DNA from: a virus
IMG/VR virus record: IMGVR_UViG_3300017917_002060
Location: 1-32,965 of that record
Length of the DNA: 32,965 nt
Strand: one strand, 5' to 3'
The notes below the pieces were generated by a model, which did not search any database, was not told where the DNA came from, and saw nothing but the letters and a program-made list of their open reading frames with translations. The position numbers and the translations under genes are program-made. Positions 1-14,500 of the stretch are shown one piece after another. How positions within the stretch are numbered: position 1 is the stretch's first letter; each line of letters starts with the position of its first letter.

Positions 1-2550
1 ATCTACAATAGTTTGAATAAAAGTATTAAGAATATTTTTGGTGTAGTTACAAGAGTTGGGGATAGAATCAGTTTAGTTTTCAGTGATGGAACATTTGGTA
101 ATTTGCCTTTAGGAAGTTTTAGAGTTTATTATAGAGTTAGTAATGGTTTAGCCTATACAATTAATCCCAAAGACATTAGAGGAGTTACGCTTTCTATTCC
201 TTATCTAAGCCATACTAGACAAGTAGAAACACTAACAGTTACTTTAAGTCTTCAATCTAGTGTAACCAATGCTAGTGCAGCAGAATCTAGTTCTTCAATT
301 AAACTAAATGCACCTGCCAATTATTATACACAGAATAGAATGATCACAGGCGAGGATTATAATATTAGTCCGTTGTCAATCTCTCAAGATGTATTAAAAG
401 TAAAAGCCGTTAATAGAAGTAGTAGTGGTATTAGCAGATATTTTGATCTAGTAGATCCCACAGGAAAATATAGTAAAACAAATTTGTTCTCCGATGACGG
501 TGTGCTTTATAGAGAAGAGTACACTGACAGTTTCAAATTTTCTTATGCAACAAAATCTGATATTGAATATGTAATCTATAATGAAATTTTTGCACAATTA
601 AAGAAGGATACACTTAAGAATTTTTATTACAAATATCACTATAAAGATACTACTCAGAGTGTAAGCAGTGTATGGTATCAAAAGACAGTTGATACTAATC
701 AGAGTACCGGCTATATCGGTGACAGCATTGATGCCGTGCCTTATCCGGTCGGTTTTACTAGCGGTAGTAACAGTACTACTGCATATACTAGCACAGACTT
801 AAAATTTATCGAATCAGGGGCAATCGTAAAATTTATTGCCCCAACAGGCTACGTTTTTGATAAAACTAACAATAACATTTTACAAACTCAATCTACAATA
901 CCTACACCTAATACATCTAATTACATTTGGAGTAAAATTATTAGCGTTACTGGTAATGGTACTGCAAATAATACCGGTGAGTTAAGTGACGGTAGTGGTC
1001 CCATTGTGCTTAATGATGTGCTACCTAGTGGTGTCGGCATAGCGAAAATTATTCCAAAATTTAAAAATTTTATTGATTCAGCAACAATCAATACCATGAT
1101 TGATTTGATTTTTGCAAACAAGCCATTTGGTTTAAGATATGACACGGAAAGTCGATCATGGAAGATTATTTTTGAAGCCAACCTTAATCTTGTAGATAGT
1201 TTTAGTTTAGGAAAACAAGGAGACAAAAGTAATCAACAATTAGATGCTAGTTGGTTATTGTTGTTTACTACTGACAATGAATATTATACTGTTAAGACAA
1301 GATTACTGCGTTATATCTTTGAAAGCGACCAACAGATTAGATTTTATTTTGATTCTAGTGATAAAATTTATGATACTAGGAACAACACAATTGTTAAGGA
1401 TAAAATCAAAATACTAAGTATCAATACTGATCCCGCTTCGGCTGGAGAAATTCAACCTTTTACATTCGATAAAGAATGGGAAATTTTAGAAGAATTTAGA
1501 GGTTTAGATGGATATGTTGATACTAAAAAGATAGAAGTTACTTTTGCTGATTCAGACGAAGACGGCTGTGTAGACGATCCAGAAATTTTTGATGTTATTA
1601 TTAATACTGCTAGTCTTACAGAAAATAAGTATGTTTTACAACAAAAATATCAAATTGGCGAAAGACAAGAAGATTACAAATATGTTGAAAATACAAACTA
1701 TAGTGATGTAATAATTCTTGATGCAGAAACAAATTTAAGTTCTTTAAATTTATACAAAGACGGACAATATTTTTACTTTAAGGATAAAGATGTTGTTAAA
1801 CAGTTAAATTTAACTACCAGTACACTCAATGTCAGTTTAGATTATAAGGTATATGTAGGTAGAGATAATCTCAAGTTTCAATATATTCATAATGCAGATT
1901 ATGAAAGCAGAATAGATCCTGCAATTACAAATATTATAGATATTTTTGTTTTAACTAAACAGTATGATTTGTCATTTAGACAATGGTTATTAGGAAGTAT
2001 AGAGCAAGAACCATTACCACCAAGCAGTGACAGTTTGTATAACACTCTATCTGTTGGTCTTAACAAAATAAAATCACTAAGCGATGAAATAATTTATCAT
2101 CCAGTCAGATACAAAGTATTATTTGGTAAAAAAGCATCATACGATGTTCAAGCTACATTTAAAATTGTAAAGAATAATGAGCAGGTAATCAGTGATAATG
2201 ACGTGAAAAGTAAAACATTGGCAGCAATAAATGAATTCTTTTCTATTGAAAATTGGGAATTTGGAGATAAATTTTATTTTAGCGAATTATCAGCTTATGT
2301 TATGGCCAAACTTACACCTTACATAACTAATTTCTTAATTGTACCTAAAAAAGAAGATTTAAGTTTTGGTAGTTTATATGAAATAAATTCAGAAAGCGAT
2401 CAAATTTTTATCAATGGTGCTACAGTAGAAGACATTGAAATTATATCCGGTATAACTGCTAGTAACATTAAATCTTCCGGATCAATTACAAATTCTCCCG
2501 TGATTTTAAATCAACAAAATATCACAAGTGCTAGAATTGGAGATTATTAA
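1..2550 (+). CDS. 6: Baseplate wedge protein, T4 gp6-like (5' end missing)
   Basis: Resembles the T4 gp6 family, which joins neighbouring wedges into the baseplate ring. Visible hallmarks, counted from the TTG at 13, are an early segment with a FSDGTFGNLPLG loop, YYTQNRMITGEDY near residue 103, a following LFSDDGVLYREE segment, and a C-terminus with SFGSLYEINSESDQIF. The reading frame has no stop before base 1, so the TTG at 13 is probably not the true start and the gene continues off the window. Even cut short it exceeds 840 residues, against about 660 for T4 gp6, so it carries extra sequence. Its TAA overlaps the next ATG by one base (TAATG), with GGAG just upstream, which suggests translational coupling to the giant gene. 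The family call rests on remembered motifs, not a search. Confidence 0.82.
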   Translation: MYNSLNKSIKNIFGVVTRVGDRISLVFSDGTFGNLPLGSFRVYYRVSNGLAYTINPKDIRGVTLSIPYLSHTRQVETLTVTLSLQSSVTNASAAESSSSIKLNAPANYYTQNRMITGEDYNISPLSISQDVLKVKAVNRSSSGISRYFDLVDPTGKYSKTNLFSDDGVLYREEYTDSFKFSYATKSDIEYVIYNEIFAQLKKDTLKNFYYKYHYKDTTQSVSSVWYQKTVDTNQSTGYIGDSIDAVPYPVGFTSGSNSTTAYTSTDLKFIESGAIVKFIAPTGYVFDKTNNNILQTQSTIPTPNTSNYIWSKIISVTGNGTANNTGELSDGSGPIVLNDVLPSGVGIAKIIPKFKNFIDSATINTMIDLIFANKPFGLRYDTESRSWKIIFEANLNLVDSFSLGKQGDKSNQQLDASWLLLFTTDNEYYTVKTRLLRYIFESDQQIRFYFDSSDKIYDTRNNTIVKDKIKILSINTDPASAGEIQPFTFDKEWEILEEFRGLDGYVDTKKIEVTFADSDEDGCVDDPEIFDVIINTASLTENKYVLQQKYQIGERQEDYKYVENTNYSDVIILDAETNLSSLNLYKDGQYFYFKDKDVVKQLNLTTSTLNVSLDYKVYVGRDNLKFQYIHNADYESRIDPAITNIIDIFVLTKQYDLSFRQWLLGSIEQEPLPPSSDSLYNTLSVGLNKIKSLSDEIIYHPVRYKVLFGKKASYDVQATFKIVKNNEQVISDNDVKSKTLAAINEFFSIENWEFGDKFYFSELSAYVMAKLTPYITNFLIVPKKEDLSFGSLYEINSESDQIFINGATVEDIEIISGITASNIKSSGSITNSPVILNQQNITSARIGDY

Positions 2551-5500
2551 TGGCATTTGAAAATAATCAAAACGACTTTAGTTTGCCTGATGAATTTACG
2601 TCTAATCGTAAATCTACTGCCTTTTTACCTAAATATTATAGAACTGACAGTAATAATAAATTTTTAAATGCTACATTAGATCAATTAATTCAACCTGGAA
2701 AACTAAAAAAGGTAAACGGATATATCGGTCGGCAGAATAGTAAGGCAACAACAGCAAATGACATTTTTGTTGAAGCTACAGATACAAAAAAACAAAACTA
2801 TCAGTTAGAACCTTCAGGAATCATTAAAGATAGTTTAGATAATGTTACATTTGTAAAAGACTATCTTGATTTTATCAATCAAATTGATGTTTTAGGTGGT
2901 ATAACTAACAATCATAGAAGGATTAATAAGCAAGAATCTTATAGTTGGGATCCTCAAATTGATTGGGATAAGTTTGTAAATTACCAGCAATATTATTGGC
3001 TACCTTACGGTCCTGCGTCCATAAACGTTGTAGGACAACAACAAGAGATTATCAGTACATATACAGTAGTAGGAGTTGACGAAGGAGATAATATTGCTTA
3101 TCTGTTTACACCCAATGGTTTAACTAGAAATCCTTTATTGACTCTTTATAGAGGGCAAACTTATCGTTTTAATTTAAATGTTCAAGGACATCCTTTTAGC
3201 ATTAAAACTGAAAGGATAGCCGGCGACATTCGTAGATATAATACAGGTGTAAGTCAACAGGCAGTTGAAGAAGGTGTTGTTGAATTTACAGTACCGCATG
3301 ACGCTCCTAATGTATTATATTATGTAAGTGAAAATGATGCTAACACCGGCGGAGTCTTTCAGATACAAGACATATTAGAAAATACATTTTTAGATGTAGA
3401 AGCAGATATTATAGGAAAATCTGAATATGTTTTACCAGACGGTACAAGTATTAGTAATGGCATGAAGTTGAAATTTGCAGGAAATGTTGTGCCTGCAAAA
3501 TACAGTTATGATTATTGGTATGTGGAAGGTGTCGGACAAAGTATCCAACTAATAAACAGTAAAGATTTAGAAATTGTAAGTGCTTATAGTGAACAAAAAT
3601 CTATTCTGTTCGACGATACGGCATTTGATATTTTACCATTTGATGATGCCAGTGCTTATGCCCAGGACAAAGATTACATTACAATAAATCGTGCCAGTCT
3701 TGATAAAAATCCATGGACTAGATATAATAGATGGTTTCATAAAAATGTAATAGAAACTGCTGCAAGATTAAATGATACAACTGTTGAATTAGATCAAGTT
3801 GCTCGTGCAAAAAGACCTATTATAGAATTTAAAGAAGGATTAAAATTATTCAATTTTGGAACTGTAGCTAAGAAAAATATTGATTTAATAGATACATTTA
3901 CTGTAGATGCATTTAGCACCATTGAAGGTAGTTTAGGGTACAATATCGACGGCGTAGATATTGCAGAAGGACATAGAATTCTGTTTACTGCCGACACTGA
4001 TAAAAGGGTAAATGGTAGAATATTCCAAGTTAAATTTATCAATGTGCAGGTTAACGAATCTAGAAGAACTCAAGTAACTCTAATTCCTACAGATGATAGC
4101 GAACCAATAGCCAATGAAACAGTGTTGGTAAAATTAGGTTCTAATCAAGGAAAAATGTATTTTTATAATCAAAATCTTGGTTGGCAACTGGCTCAGCAAA
4201 AAATAGGAATTAATCAGGAACCATTATTTGATGTTTTTGATTCTATTGGTAATAGTTTCGGTGATAATGTCTATTATGATGGAACTACCTTCCAGGGAAC
4301 TAAGATCTTTTCTTATAAAAGGGGACAAGGTGTAAATGATTCTGAACTAGGCTTTCCGCTGAGTTACCGTAATATATCAAATATTGGTGATATTGTTTTT
4401 AATTTTAATCTTTTAGAAGATACATTTAACTATAAGACAACATCAACTGTATTAACTGAAAGCATTAATATAGGTTATTTGTTTATCAATACAAACTTGA
4501 ATTCAAATTTTGTCAATGGTTGGGTAAAAACAATTATTGATAATTATCAACCTATAATAAGAATTTTTAAAGGTAATGATCAAACAAATAATTTTTATCT
4601 TGATGTTTTTGATAATATCAATGATTTAGATGATTTAACCTTAAACGTTTACATTAATGGAAAAAGACTGGCTAAAAATCTATATACTGTAGAAAATGAT
4701 GGCAACTACAAAAAAATTACATTAAGTACAGATGCTAATCAGAATGATGTTATCACAGTAAAATGTTTAGCTAGCCAAGCAAAAAATCAAAATGGATATT
4801 ATGAAGTCCCAATTAGTTTTCAAAATAATCCTTTAAACAATCAAGTTGTATCATTCACACTAGGTCAAATTATTGATCATGTAGACAGCATAGTGGATTT
4901 GATTCCAGGGTTTAACGGAGAATATCCAGGCAATAGTAATTTAAGAGATTTAGGTTATTCTAGTCAATACGGATATAAATTTGTGCAACACAGCGGCCCT
5001 GGTTCATTGAGCCTTTACCATGTGTGTAATAAAAATATAAATGCTTTTAAAGCAATAGAAGAAGCCAGAGAAGATTACGGCAAGTTTAAACGTAATTTCA
5101 TTAGAGTAGCAGAATCGTTAGGCTTTACTACATTGTCAATTAGAACACAGGTTGACGAAATATTAAATGAAATTACCAAAGATAAAAGTAAAAATCAAAA
5201 ATATTATCTTAGTGACATGGTGCCATTTAAGGCACCAATAGTAAATCAATTTGTAATTCAAGATAGTAGAATTAAAACATACCCATTATCTAATATTTTT
5301 TCCTTAACTGAATTATCCAACAAAGCAGTTTTGGTTTACTATCAACATGAACAATTAACTTATCAACAAGATTACACAATAAACAGTGAAGGTTTTGTGG
5401 TTGTTTCTAAAGAAATTCAAGAAGAAGCTATTTTAGAAATAATCGAATACGCAACAACTGATGGAAGTTTTGTTCCAGCTACACCTACTAAACTGGGATT

Positions 5501-8500
5501 ATATCCTAAATTTGCTCCTAAGAAATATTTAGATACTAGCTATATAGATCCTACCGAAGTAGTGCAAGGGCATGATGGCAGTATAACTATTGCCTATGGA
5601 GATTATAGAGATGATCTACTATTAGAATTAGAAAAAAGAATTTTCAATAATATAAAAATTGATTACGATCCTGAAATTTTCAGCATACATGACATTATAC
5701 CGGGATATAATAGAAAAACGGAATATTCATTAGAAGAATTTAATCAAGTTTTACGGCCAAGTTTTTATCAATGGTTGTCTTTTGTAGATACAGATTTTGC
5801 AAGAAACACTTTTTATCGACAGGATAATAGTTTTACATGGAATTATAGTTTAAGTTATACGCCCGACGGTGCAAATGCACCGGGTTTTTATAGAGGTGTT
5901 TATAGGTGGTTATTAGATACTGATAGACCAAATATTTGTCCTTGGGAATGTCTTGGTTTCAGCATTCAACCTGATTGGTGGGAAGAAGTTTATGGACCAG
6001 CCCCTTATACAAGTAATAATCTTTTACTTTGGGAAGATTTAAGTAAAGGAATTATTAGACAGCCTGGTCAGCCTGTAAGAATAAACAAAAAATATCTTAG
6101 ACCTTACTTAACAAACTGTATACCAGTAAACGAAGACGGAGATTTGTTATCTCCCAAAGACAGTAACAGTACTTTTGGACCTAATGACAATACAGGTAAT
6201 ACTTCTTTTATTTTTGGTGATGTAAGCCCAGTTGAATCAGCATGGCGTAGAAGTAGCTATTATCCTTTTAGTTTGATTCAAGCAGGATTGTTAATGTATC
6301 CTAATGTAATATTAGGAAAGTTATTTGACCGAAGTAGGATTCAAAAGAATCTCTGTAATCAGTTAATTTATTCTGAAACAAATTTAAGAATTAGAACAAA
6401 AGATGCAATTTTACCTAGCATTGTACAAAATGATACTAGAAATTTTTCCAGCGGTATAGTTAATTGGTTAGTTGATCAAGTAACTGGCGATAATAGACTT
6501 TCTTATGATCGTTATACTGAAGATTTAAAAAATATTACATTTTGCCTTACTAGCAAATTAGAAGGTTTTACCTCTAAAGAAAAATTTAAATTATTGTTAG
6601 ATAGTAAAAATCCTGCTAGTTCCAGTGGAGTTTTTGTTCCAAGTGAGAATTATAATATTATTTTAAATTCAAGCAGTCCGGTTAAAAAAGTTGCTTATAG
6701 CGGAGTTATAATTTTCATTGTTAGTCGTAATCCTTTAGTATTCCAGATTAAAGGTTACTCTCAGGATACACCATACTTTAATTATTATCTGGCTAATAAT
6801 TCAAGAGGTAAGATTGTTAATATTGGCGGAATAAGTGAAACATATAGTGACTGGGCAAGAGAAAATTTATATATTGTCGGACAGGTAGTAAGATACCAAC
6901 AATCATACTACAGAGTTGTAACAGGACATACTAGCAGTAATAATTTTGATCCCTCTAAATTTATTCAGCTTGATAGATTGCCAATTATAGGCGGAAAAGA
7001 AGCTGTATTTAGAACTCAATTTTCAAACGATCTACAAACAGTAAATTATGGTGCTACATTTTATAATGTTCAAGAAGTTGTCGATTTTCTTTTGGGTTAT
7101 GGCAATTATTTAGAAAGACAAGGATTTATATTTGACAACTTTAATTCTGCAATGAATACTGTGAACAATTGGGAAACAAGTGCTAAAGAGTTTTTATTTT
7201 GGTCTACTCAAGGATGGGCACCCGGCAGTATTATAACTCTTAGCCCTAGTGCTAAAAAAATAGTTTTAAAAACCAACAACACAGTTGTAAATGATATTAA
7301 AGATCCGTTTTACAAATATAATATTCTACAAGCTGATGGTACTAAGTTAGAAGATAACTTTGTTAATGCTTATAGGAGCCAGTCTGAATTTACACTACTA
7401 CCTGTTAATACAAACAACGGCATTTATGCAGCTACTTTTTATCTAATACAAAAAGAACATTTGTTAGTACTTGATAATTTCACTAATTTTAATGATGTAA
7501 TATACGATGTCGAACCAGGCTATAGACAGGAAAGAATTAAAGTTGTAGGATATAAAACTGCTGAATGGAATGGAAATTTTGATACTCCAGGATTTATTTA
7601 CGATAGTGCTGAAATTAAAAATTGGGAGGCATGGACAGATTATTACATTGGTGACACTGTTAAGTACAAAGAATTTTATTGGAGTGCAAATAAATTTATT
7701 GCTGGCGCCGATAATTTTGTTGCCGATGATTGGATACGGTTATCATCTAAACCCACGTCTAAACTAGTGCCTAACTGGGACTATAAAGCAGAACAATTTA
7801 CTGATTTTTATGATTTAGATTCTAGTAATTTTGATACAGGTCAGCAAACGGCCGCACAGCATCTTATCGGTTATCAGAAACGTCAGTACCTTGAAAATAT
7901 TATCAATGACGATGTAAGTCAATATAAGTTTTATCAAGGTATGATTATTGAAAAAGGCACACAAAATGTCTTTAATAAATTATTTGATGTCCTGAGTGCC
8001 GACAATGAAGAGAGTTTAAAGTTTTTTGAAGAATGGTCTATAAGAGTAGGCCAATATGGAGCTAGTGACGGATTTGACGAAATTGAATTGACATTGAAAG
8101 ATGAGTTATTCAAATTAAATCCTCAACCTATAGAATTAGTACAGAACTTAGATAATAGCAAAGTAGATTTTGTTATTAGACAAACACCTAATGACATTTT
8201 CATTAAATCAAAAAACTATAATAATCAACCATTTCCTTTAAATCAAAAAACAAATAGTTTTTTAAGATCTGCTGGATATGTTAGATATGACAATGTAAAT
8301 TACTATTGCGACACATTAGATAATTTACTAGCAACTAATAATATTAGTGAATTTAGAGAAGGGGATTATGTCTGGTGCGGTTTTGAAGGCCGTAGTTGGA
8401 ATGTTTATAGATTTACTAAGGTTTCTTTTGTTGTAGAAGATTTAGAAGATAATCAAGGTTTAATTAAAATAAGATGTAATAAATTGCCTGATGTGTCTGC

Positions 8501-11500
8501 TGACGATATAATTGGTATTATAAACGTAGCCAGTTTAACAGGTTTTCATAAATTAAGTAAGGTAGATAAAAGAGAAATTTTCTTTTATGCAGATGCAGGA
8601 CAAAACTTTGAGTTTGCAGATTCTAGTCAAATACTAATTTACAAATTTGTTTCGGCTAGAATTGATAATATAGATTTAGCCAATGATGCATTACCTAATA
8701 TTATTAAAGCAAATGAATTGTTATGGACTGATAATAATGGCGATAATTTATGGACAGTTTGGCAAAATAATCCTGTTTATGCTAAAGATTTAATTCAACT
8801 GCCTACGGCCCAACTTGAACGGAATTTTGGTTTAGCAACTGCTACTAATGCTTTAGGTAATAAATTAGTAGCGTCTGATAACTTAGGGATTGTAAGAATA
8901 TTTGAAAAAGATATTAATGGTACATTCATTGAAAAACAGTCTCTTCAGTCGGTAACAGGTATAGCTAACACAAACGATAAGTTTGGTTTTAGCCTATCAT
9001 TAAGTTCCGATAATCGTTGGTTAGTAATTGGCAGTCCTTTAGCTAGCAATGTGAAAACAAATTATGCAGGAGAATATAATCCTAGCGGTACTTATCAAAT
9101 AGGTGATGTAGTAAGACAAGGAAATACACATTGGGAAGCTACCCGAGTCATGTTAGGCGACGGCAGCACAATAGATAGGTTTAGTCAAGATTGGGAACCA
9201 GCTAGATTAGTTGAAGCTGATATAACAAAAACAGCCAGCGGTTTAAGCAATCAAGGATTAATTTATATCTATGAAAAAGACAGTGCCAGCACATATTTGT
9301 TGTCACACATTATTGTTAGTCCTTATCCAGTTGCTAATGAACAATTTGGTTATAAAGTTAAAATAGCCGGATCAAATGGAGAATATACTCTAGTCGTTAG
9401 TGCTCCTGGATACAATAACAATCAAGGAAGATTGTATACCTATAGATTTAGCAGTGTAGATACTGTCAGTGGGTATGTGTGGCACATGGATTATGATAGG
9501 AATTACAGAGGACATCATAATCCTTTACTATCATATAATGCAGGTGACATTGTTTTTTATGAATCTAGGCTATACCAGGCTATTGCAGATGTACCTGTAG
9601 ACCCGTTTATAAACAATCCAAGTCTATGGACTGCTATAGAAGATACTAGTATATTAGGATGTATGCCTCAACAGGTAACAAATACCTATGTATCTGATGT
9701 TAACCTAATTTATCGTCCTACAGTTACAGAAAACGTAGAAAGTGTTTTTGTTGGTGATATGTTTGGTGATGATTTTGATTTGTCCGCCGACGGAACTAGA
9801 TTAGTTGTAACTGCACCTAATAGTGATAATTTTAGTTTAGATCCTTATAAAGGTCCATATAGAGAAAATTTATCTTATCAAGCTGGGGATATTGTCAAGT
9901 ACAATAACAGCTATTGGGTGTTTGATGGTCCTGTTGACAGTGCTACAGACGGCTCCACTTTTGATTTTACACCAGTAGGTCCTTGGAATCAAAGCCGTTG
10001 GACACCGTTCACCGGAAATTATGAACCAAGCCAAGGAAAAGTTTTTGTTTATGAATATAGTGGAACAAAGTTTGTTCTTACTGATACTATCAGTGGTAGA
10101 AATTTTGATCAAGAAGGTATAATTAGGTTTGGAGAATCAGCAGCAATTTCCCATGACGGATACAATTTAGCTGTTGGTGCTACACTATTTGATAATACAA
10201 AAACTGATCAAGGTGCAGTATTTGTTTTTAATTATGACACTAGTGCATTTACATTCAAACAAACAATTACTAGAAAATATGCAGAAGTATCAGAAAAGTT
10301 TGGTGAAAAAGTATTCTTCTCTAACAAAGGTAAAACTCTAATCGTCTATTCAACTAATGGATCTGCTAATTTGATTAGCACTTTTGACAATGATACTACA
10401 ACCTTTGATAAGTTTCAATTTAGATTATTAGACACTGTGTTTAACAGCGGAAGAATTGACATTTATAACAAATATAATGAAAATTATATCTTTGGAGAAA
10501 GCCTAGTAGAATACACAGATGTTTATGCAGATAAGTTTGGTTACAGTATTTCCTGCGGAGAAAACAATATATTTGTAAGTGCTCCGTTGGCTACGTATCA
10601 GTCTGTGTCTAAAAATGGTTTGATTTTTGAATACAAGAAAAATGCTAATAATTACAGCTGGACTATTTTAAGTCAAGAAATACCTTCTGTAGACATTGCA
10701 AAAATTAAAAAAGTTTATCTGTATAATGCAAAAACTAATCAATTAATCAGATATTTAGATGTCATTGATCCGGTACAGGGTAGAGTTGCAGGTATAGCTG
10801 ACCAAGAAATAAAATATAAAACTTTTTATGATCCAGCTGTATACACTCAAGGATTCAGTACATTACAGATAGATGAAAATAACAATTGGACTAAAAACAA
10901 GATTGGTGTTCTATGGTGGGATTTAACTAGAGCTAAGTTTTTAGAAAGCCAGGATTCTAGCATAACCTACAGAAATTCAACCTGGAACACACTTTTTGAT
11001 ACAGCTAGTATTGACATTTATGAATGGGTAGAGTCTAAATATTTGCCAGAGGACTGGGATAAACTTGCCGATACTGAAAGAGGGTTAAGTCAGAATATCA
11101 GTGGCACCAGTGTATACGGAAATAACGCCTATAGTGTTGATAGGAAATATGACACAGTTACTAGGAAATTTAATAATACCTATTATTTCTGGGTAAAAAA
11201 TAAAAAAACTGTTCCAGCAGTTTCAGGTCGAACATTGTCTTCAGCCGAAGTAAGTTTATTAATTTCAGATCCTAAAGCTCAAGGTTATAAATTTGTTGCA
11301 TTTACTAGCCCTAATAGTGTTAGCTTGTTTAACTGTAAAAACGAGTTGTTAGATTCTGAAGTTAAGTTAGCTGTGCAATTTTGGACTATAGATAATATTG
11401 AAACTAATATACACAGTCAATGGAAAATAGTTAGTTTAGATCCTAATAGCAATATTCCAAATACCATAGAACAAAAATGGATAGACAGTCTTGTTGGCAA

Positions 11501-14500
11501 AGACATCAATGACAGAGTTGTTCCAGATTATACATTACCTCCTAAAAAGAGATATGGTATAGAATTTAGACCTAGACAAAGTATGTTTGTTAATAGGTAT
11601 GAAGCTCTAAAACAGGTTGTTGAAAAAACTAATTCTATACTTAAATCACAGTTAGTGGCTGAGACAAGAAATCTAAGCGATCTTATGTCAGCTGATCCTG
11701 CACCAACAGAGCTTAGTGGTTTGTATGATGTTACTAAAGATATCAGTGCAGAATTGCAATTCATTAGTACAAATAACTTAAGAACAGCTTCATTATTACC
11801 TATAATTGTTGATGGTAAAATTACAGATGTAGAAATAGTTGATTCCGGTTACGGATATCAAAATGCTCCTTTTATTAAAATAAACGGAGCAGGCATAGAT
11901 GCATCAATAAGAACTATTATAGATACCAAAGGTAGAATAACTGGAGTTAGCATCTCCAATTCTGGAAAAGGTTATGGTGAAAATACAACTTTAAGTGTTA
12001 GAGATTATAGTGTTTTAGTTAGATCAGACGAAGGCGCCGGCGGAAAGTGGAGTATCTATGCATGGGATACTCAAGGAAAACAATGGTATAGAATAAAGAG
12101 TCAAAGTTTTGATGTAACAAGATTCTGGAGCTACATTGATTGGTATGCTTTAGGATATAATCAATTTACTAAAGTGGATTTTAGTGTAGATTTTACCTAT
12201 CAATTAGCCTCGTTGAAAGCAGTTATTGGACAAACTGTCAAAGTTAACAATGTAGGAATTGGCGGCTGGCTCTTATTAGAAAAATATGCTGATGGTACAA
12301 TTGTAGATTACACAACTTCTTATAGAGTAATTGGTAGGCAGAACGGAACTATTGCCCTAAGTGACTCTCTATATTATTTTATAGATAGTCCACTGGGATT
12401 TGACGGTTCTTTGTTTGATAGTAATTTATATGACAACAATGCGTCTATAGAATTGAGAATAATTTTAGAATCTTTAAAAAATCACATTTTTGTCGATGAT
12501 TTAAAGAGAGCTTGGTTAGAAATATTTTTTACTAGTTTAAGGTACGTATTATACGAACAGTATTATGTAGATTGGTTGTTTAAGACTAGTTTTATAAAGG
12601 CACAACATAATGTTGGAGATCTCAAACAAAAAACTAATTACAACAATGATAATTTAGAGAATTTTGAAGACTTTGTTAACGAAGTAAAGCCTTATAGAAC
12701 AAAAATCCGAGAATATATTAGTCAATACTCAAAAGTTACAACAGCATCTATGACTGTTACTGACTTTGATCTTCCGCCTACCATTAATAGGAACGGAGAA
12801 ATAACCCCTGTTTTAGTAACAACAGCAGCAGATGAAAAATTTGTATTTTCTTCAAATGTTGTTGAAACATATCCTTGGAAATATTGGTTAGACAATGTAG
12901 GATTTATTATATCGTCGATAGAAATCGTAGATGGAGGAAGTGGTTATGTAACTCCTCCTGTGGTTAAGATTGAAGGTGATGGAACTGGTGCTTTAGCACA
13001 GGCTTATATTGCTAATGGCAAAGTTAATAGAATTGTGCTTTATAATAATGGAACTGGTTATACTAAAACTCCAAGTGTTACATTAGACGGCGGCCTAAGA
13101 TTAAACGGTGTGGCTGCTCGAGTCGTCCCAATAATGAAAAGTGAAGTTGTACGGTCGATGTTTGTTGGCATCAAGTTTGATAGAACATCTGGATCATACT
13201 ACGTAGATCAATATATTAAAACTGAAAACTTTACAGGCACGGGCAGTAGAAAACAATTTGTTCTTCAATGGGTTCCTGATATCCGTATCGGTAAAAGCTC
13301 GGTCTATGTAAATGGACAGCAATTATTAAGAGAAGAATATAGTTTAGAAAGAAAAACATCAACAAGTAGGGGATATACTTACAAGTACGGAGTCTTAACT
13401 TTAGCAAGTAGTCCAGCTGTAGGAGACTCAATTCAAATAGAATACTATAAAGATGTTGATGTCTATAATGCTATAGATAGAGTAAAATATTTTTATGAAC
13501 CAACAACAAAAATGTTGGGAAAAGATATATCTCAAATTTATACAGGTATAGATTATGGTGGTGTTAGTATTACAGGATTAGGATTTGGAGCAGGAGCTGG
13601 GTGGGATGCATTACCATGGTTTAGCGACCAATGGGATGGTTTTGATGCAGCTTTTGACGATTATCTAATTACTGTAGATGATAGCACCTACACATATACC
13701 TTACCTTATACACCGGCATTAGGTCAGGAAATAAATGTGTATGTTAACGGACAACGTATAGATGATCCGTATTTTGATTTATACGACGGAAGTACAATCC
13801 AACCTAATGGAAGAACTGTTCCTGCTAATGGCATAGTTATGAAAACAATTGTAGGCGACGGAGTTACAAATACTTACAGTTTACCTAACTTAACAGATAA
13901 TCCTCCATTGGATATAAATCAAGGAGATAAAATAATTTTCCGTAAGAGCACTAGCGACGGCAGTTTCTTACCTAACGAAAATGAATATGATACCATATTA
14001 ACAGGTGGAGATTTATCATATTCTACGGCTACTGGTATTGCACCAGAAGATATTATTTTAGATGGTGATGGGTTTGTTACACCTATGACTAGTCATGCAC
14101 CAGAAGAAGTAGTACCAGGGCAGATTGTAGACACTGTGGCAATTAAAGTGTTTGCACGACCATCTAATAACAGTGCAGAAATTAAGTGGTTGAATTATAA
14201 AGCTAATGGTTGTACTTGCGGATTTCCTATTAACCAATTCCCTAACAGTTTAGATGCTACGTTGGTCAAGGTAGCGGGACAAATCAAAAAAGTAAACATT
14301 GATTATACTTTAGATTGGGATAATAAACGCATTCAATTTGCTAGTCCTCCAGCTGCTTTTGATGATGTTGCTATAGCAAGTTGGGGATTTAACGGAAACA
14401 ACATTCTTGATATTGACTATTTTGTCGGAGATGGTAGCACAGTAGAATTTATTACAAAGGCACCGTGGGTAGATAATCCTGCAGGATTAGTGCTAGTAAA

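Noticed and set aside
13911-13920. TATAAAT-like late promoter motif inside the giant gene
   Set aside because: Single-base variants of TATAAATA are expected by chance in such AT-rich coding sequence and this one precedes no gene start.
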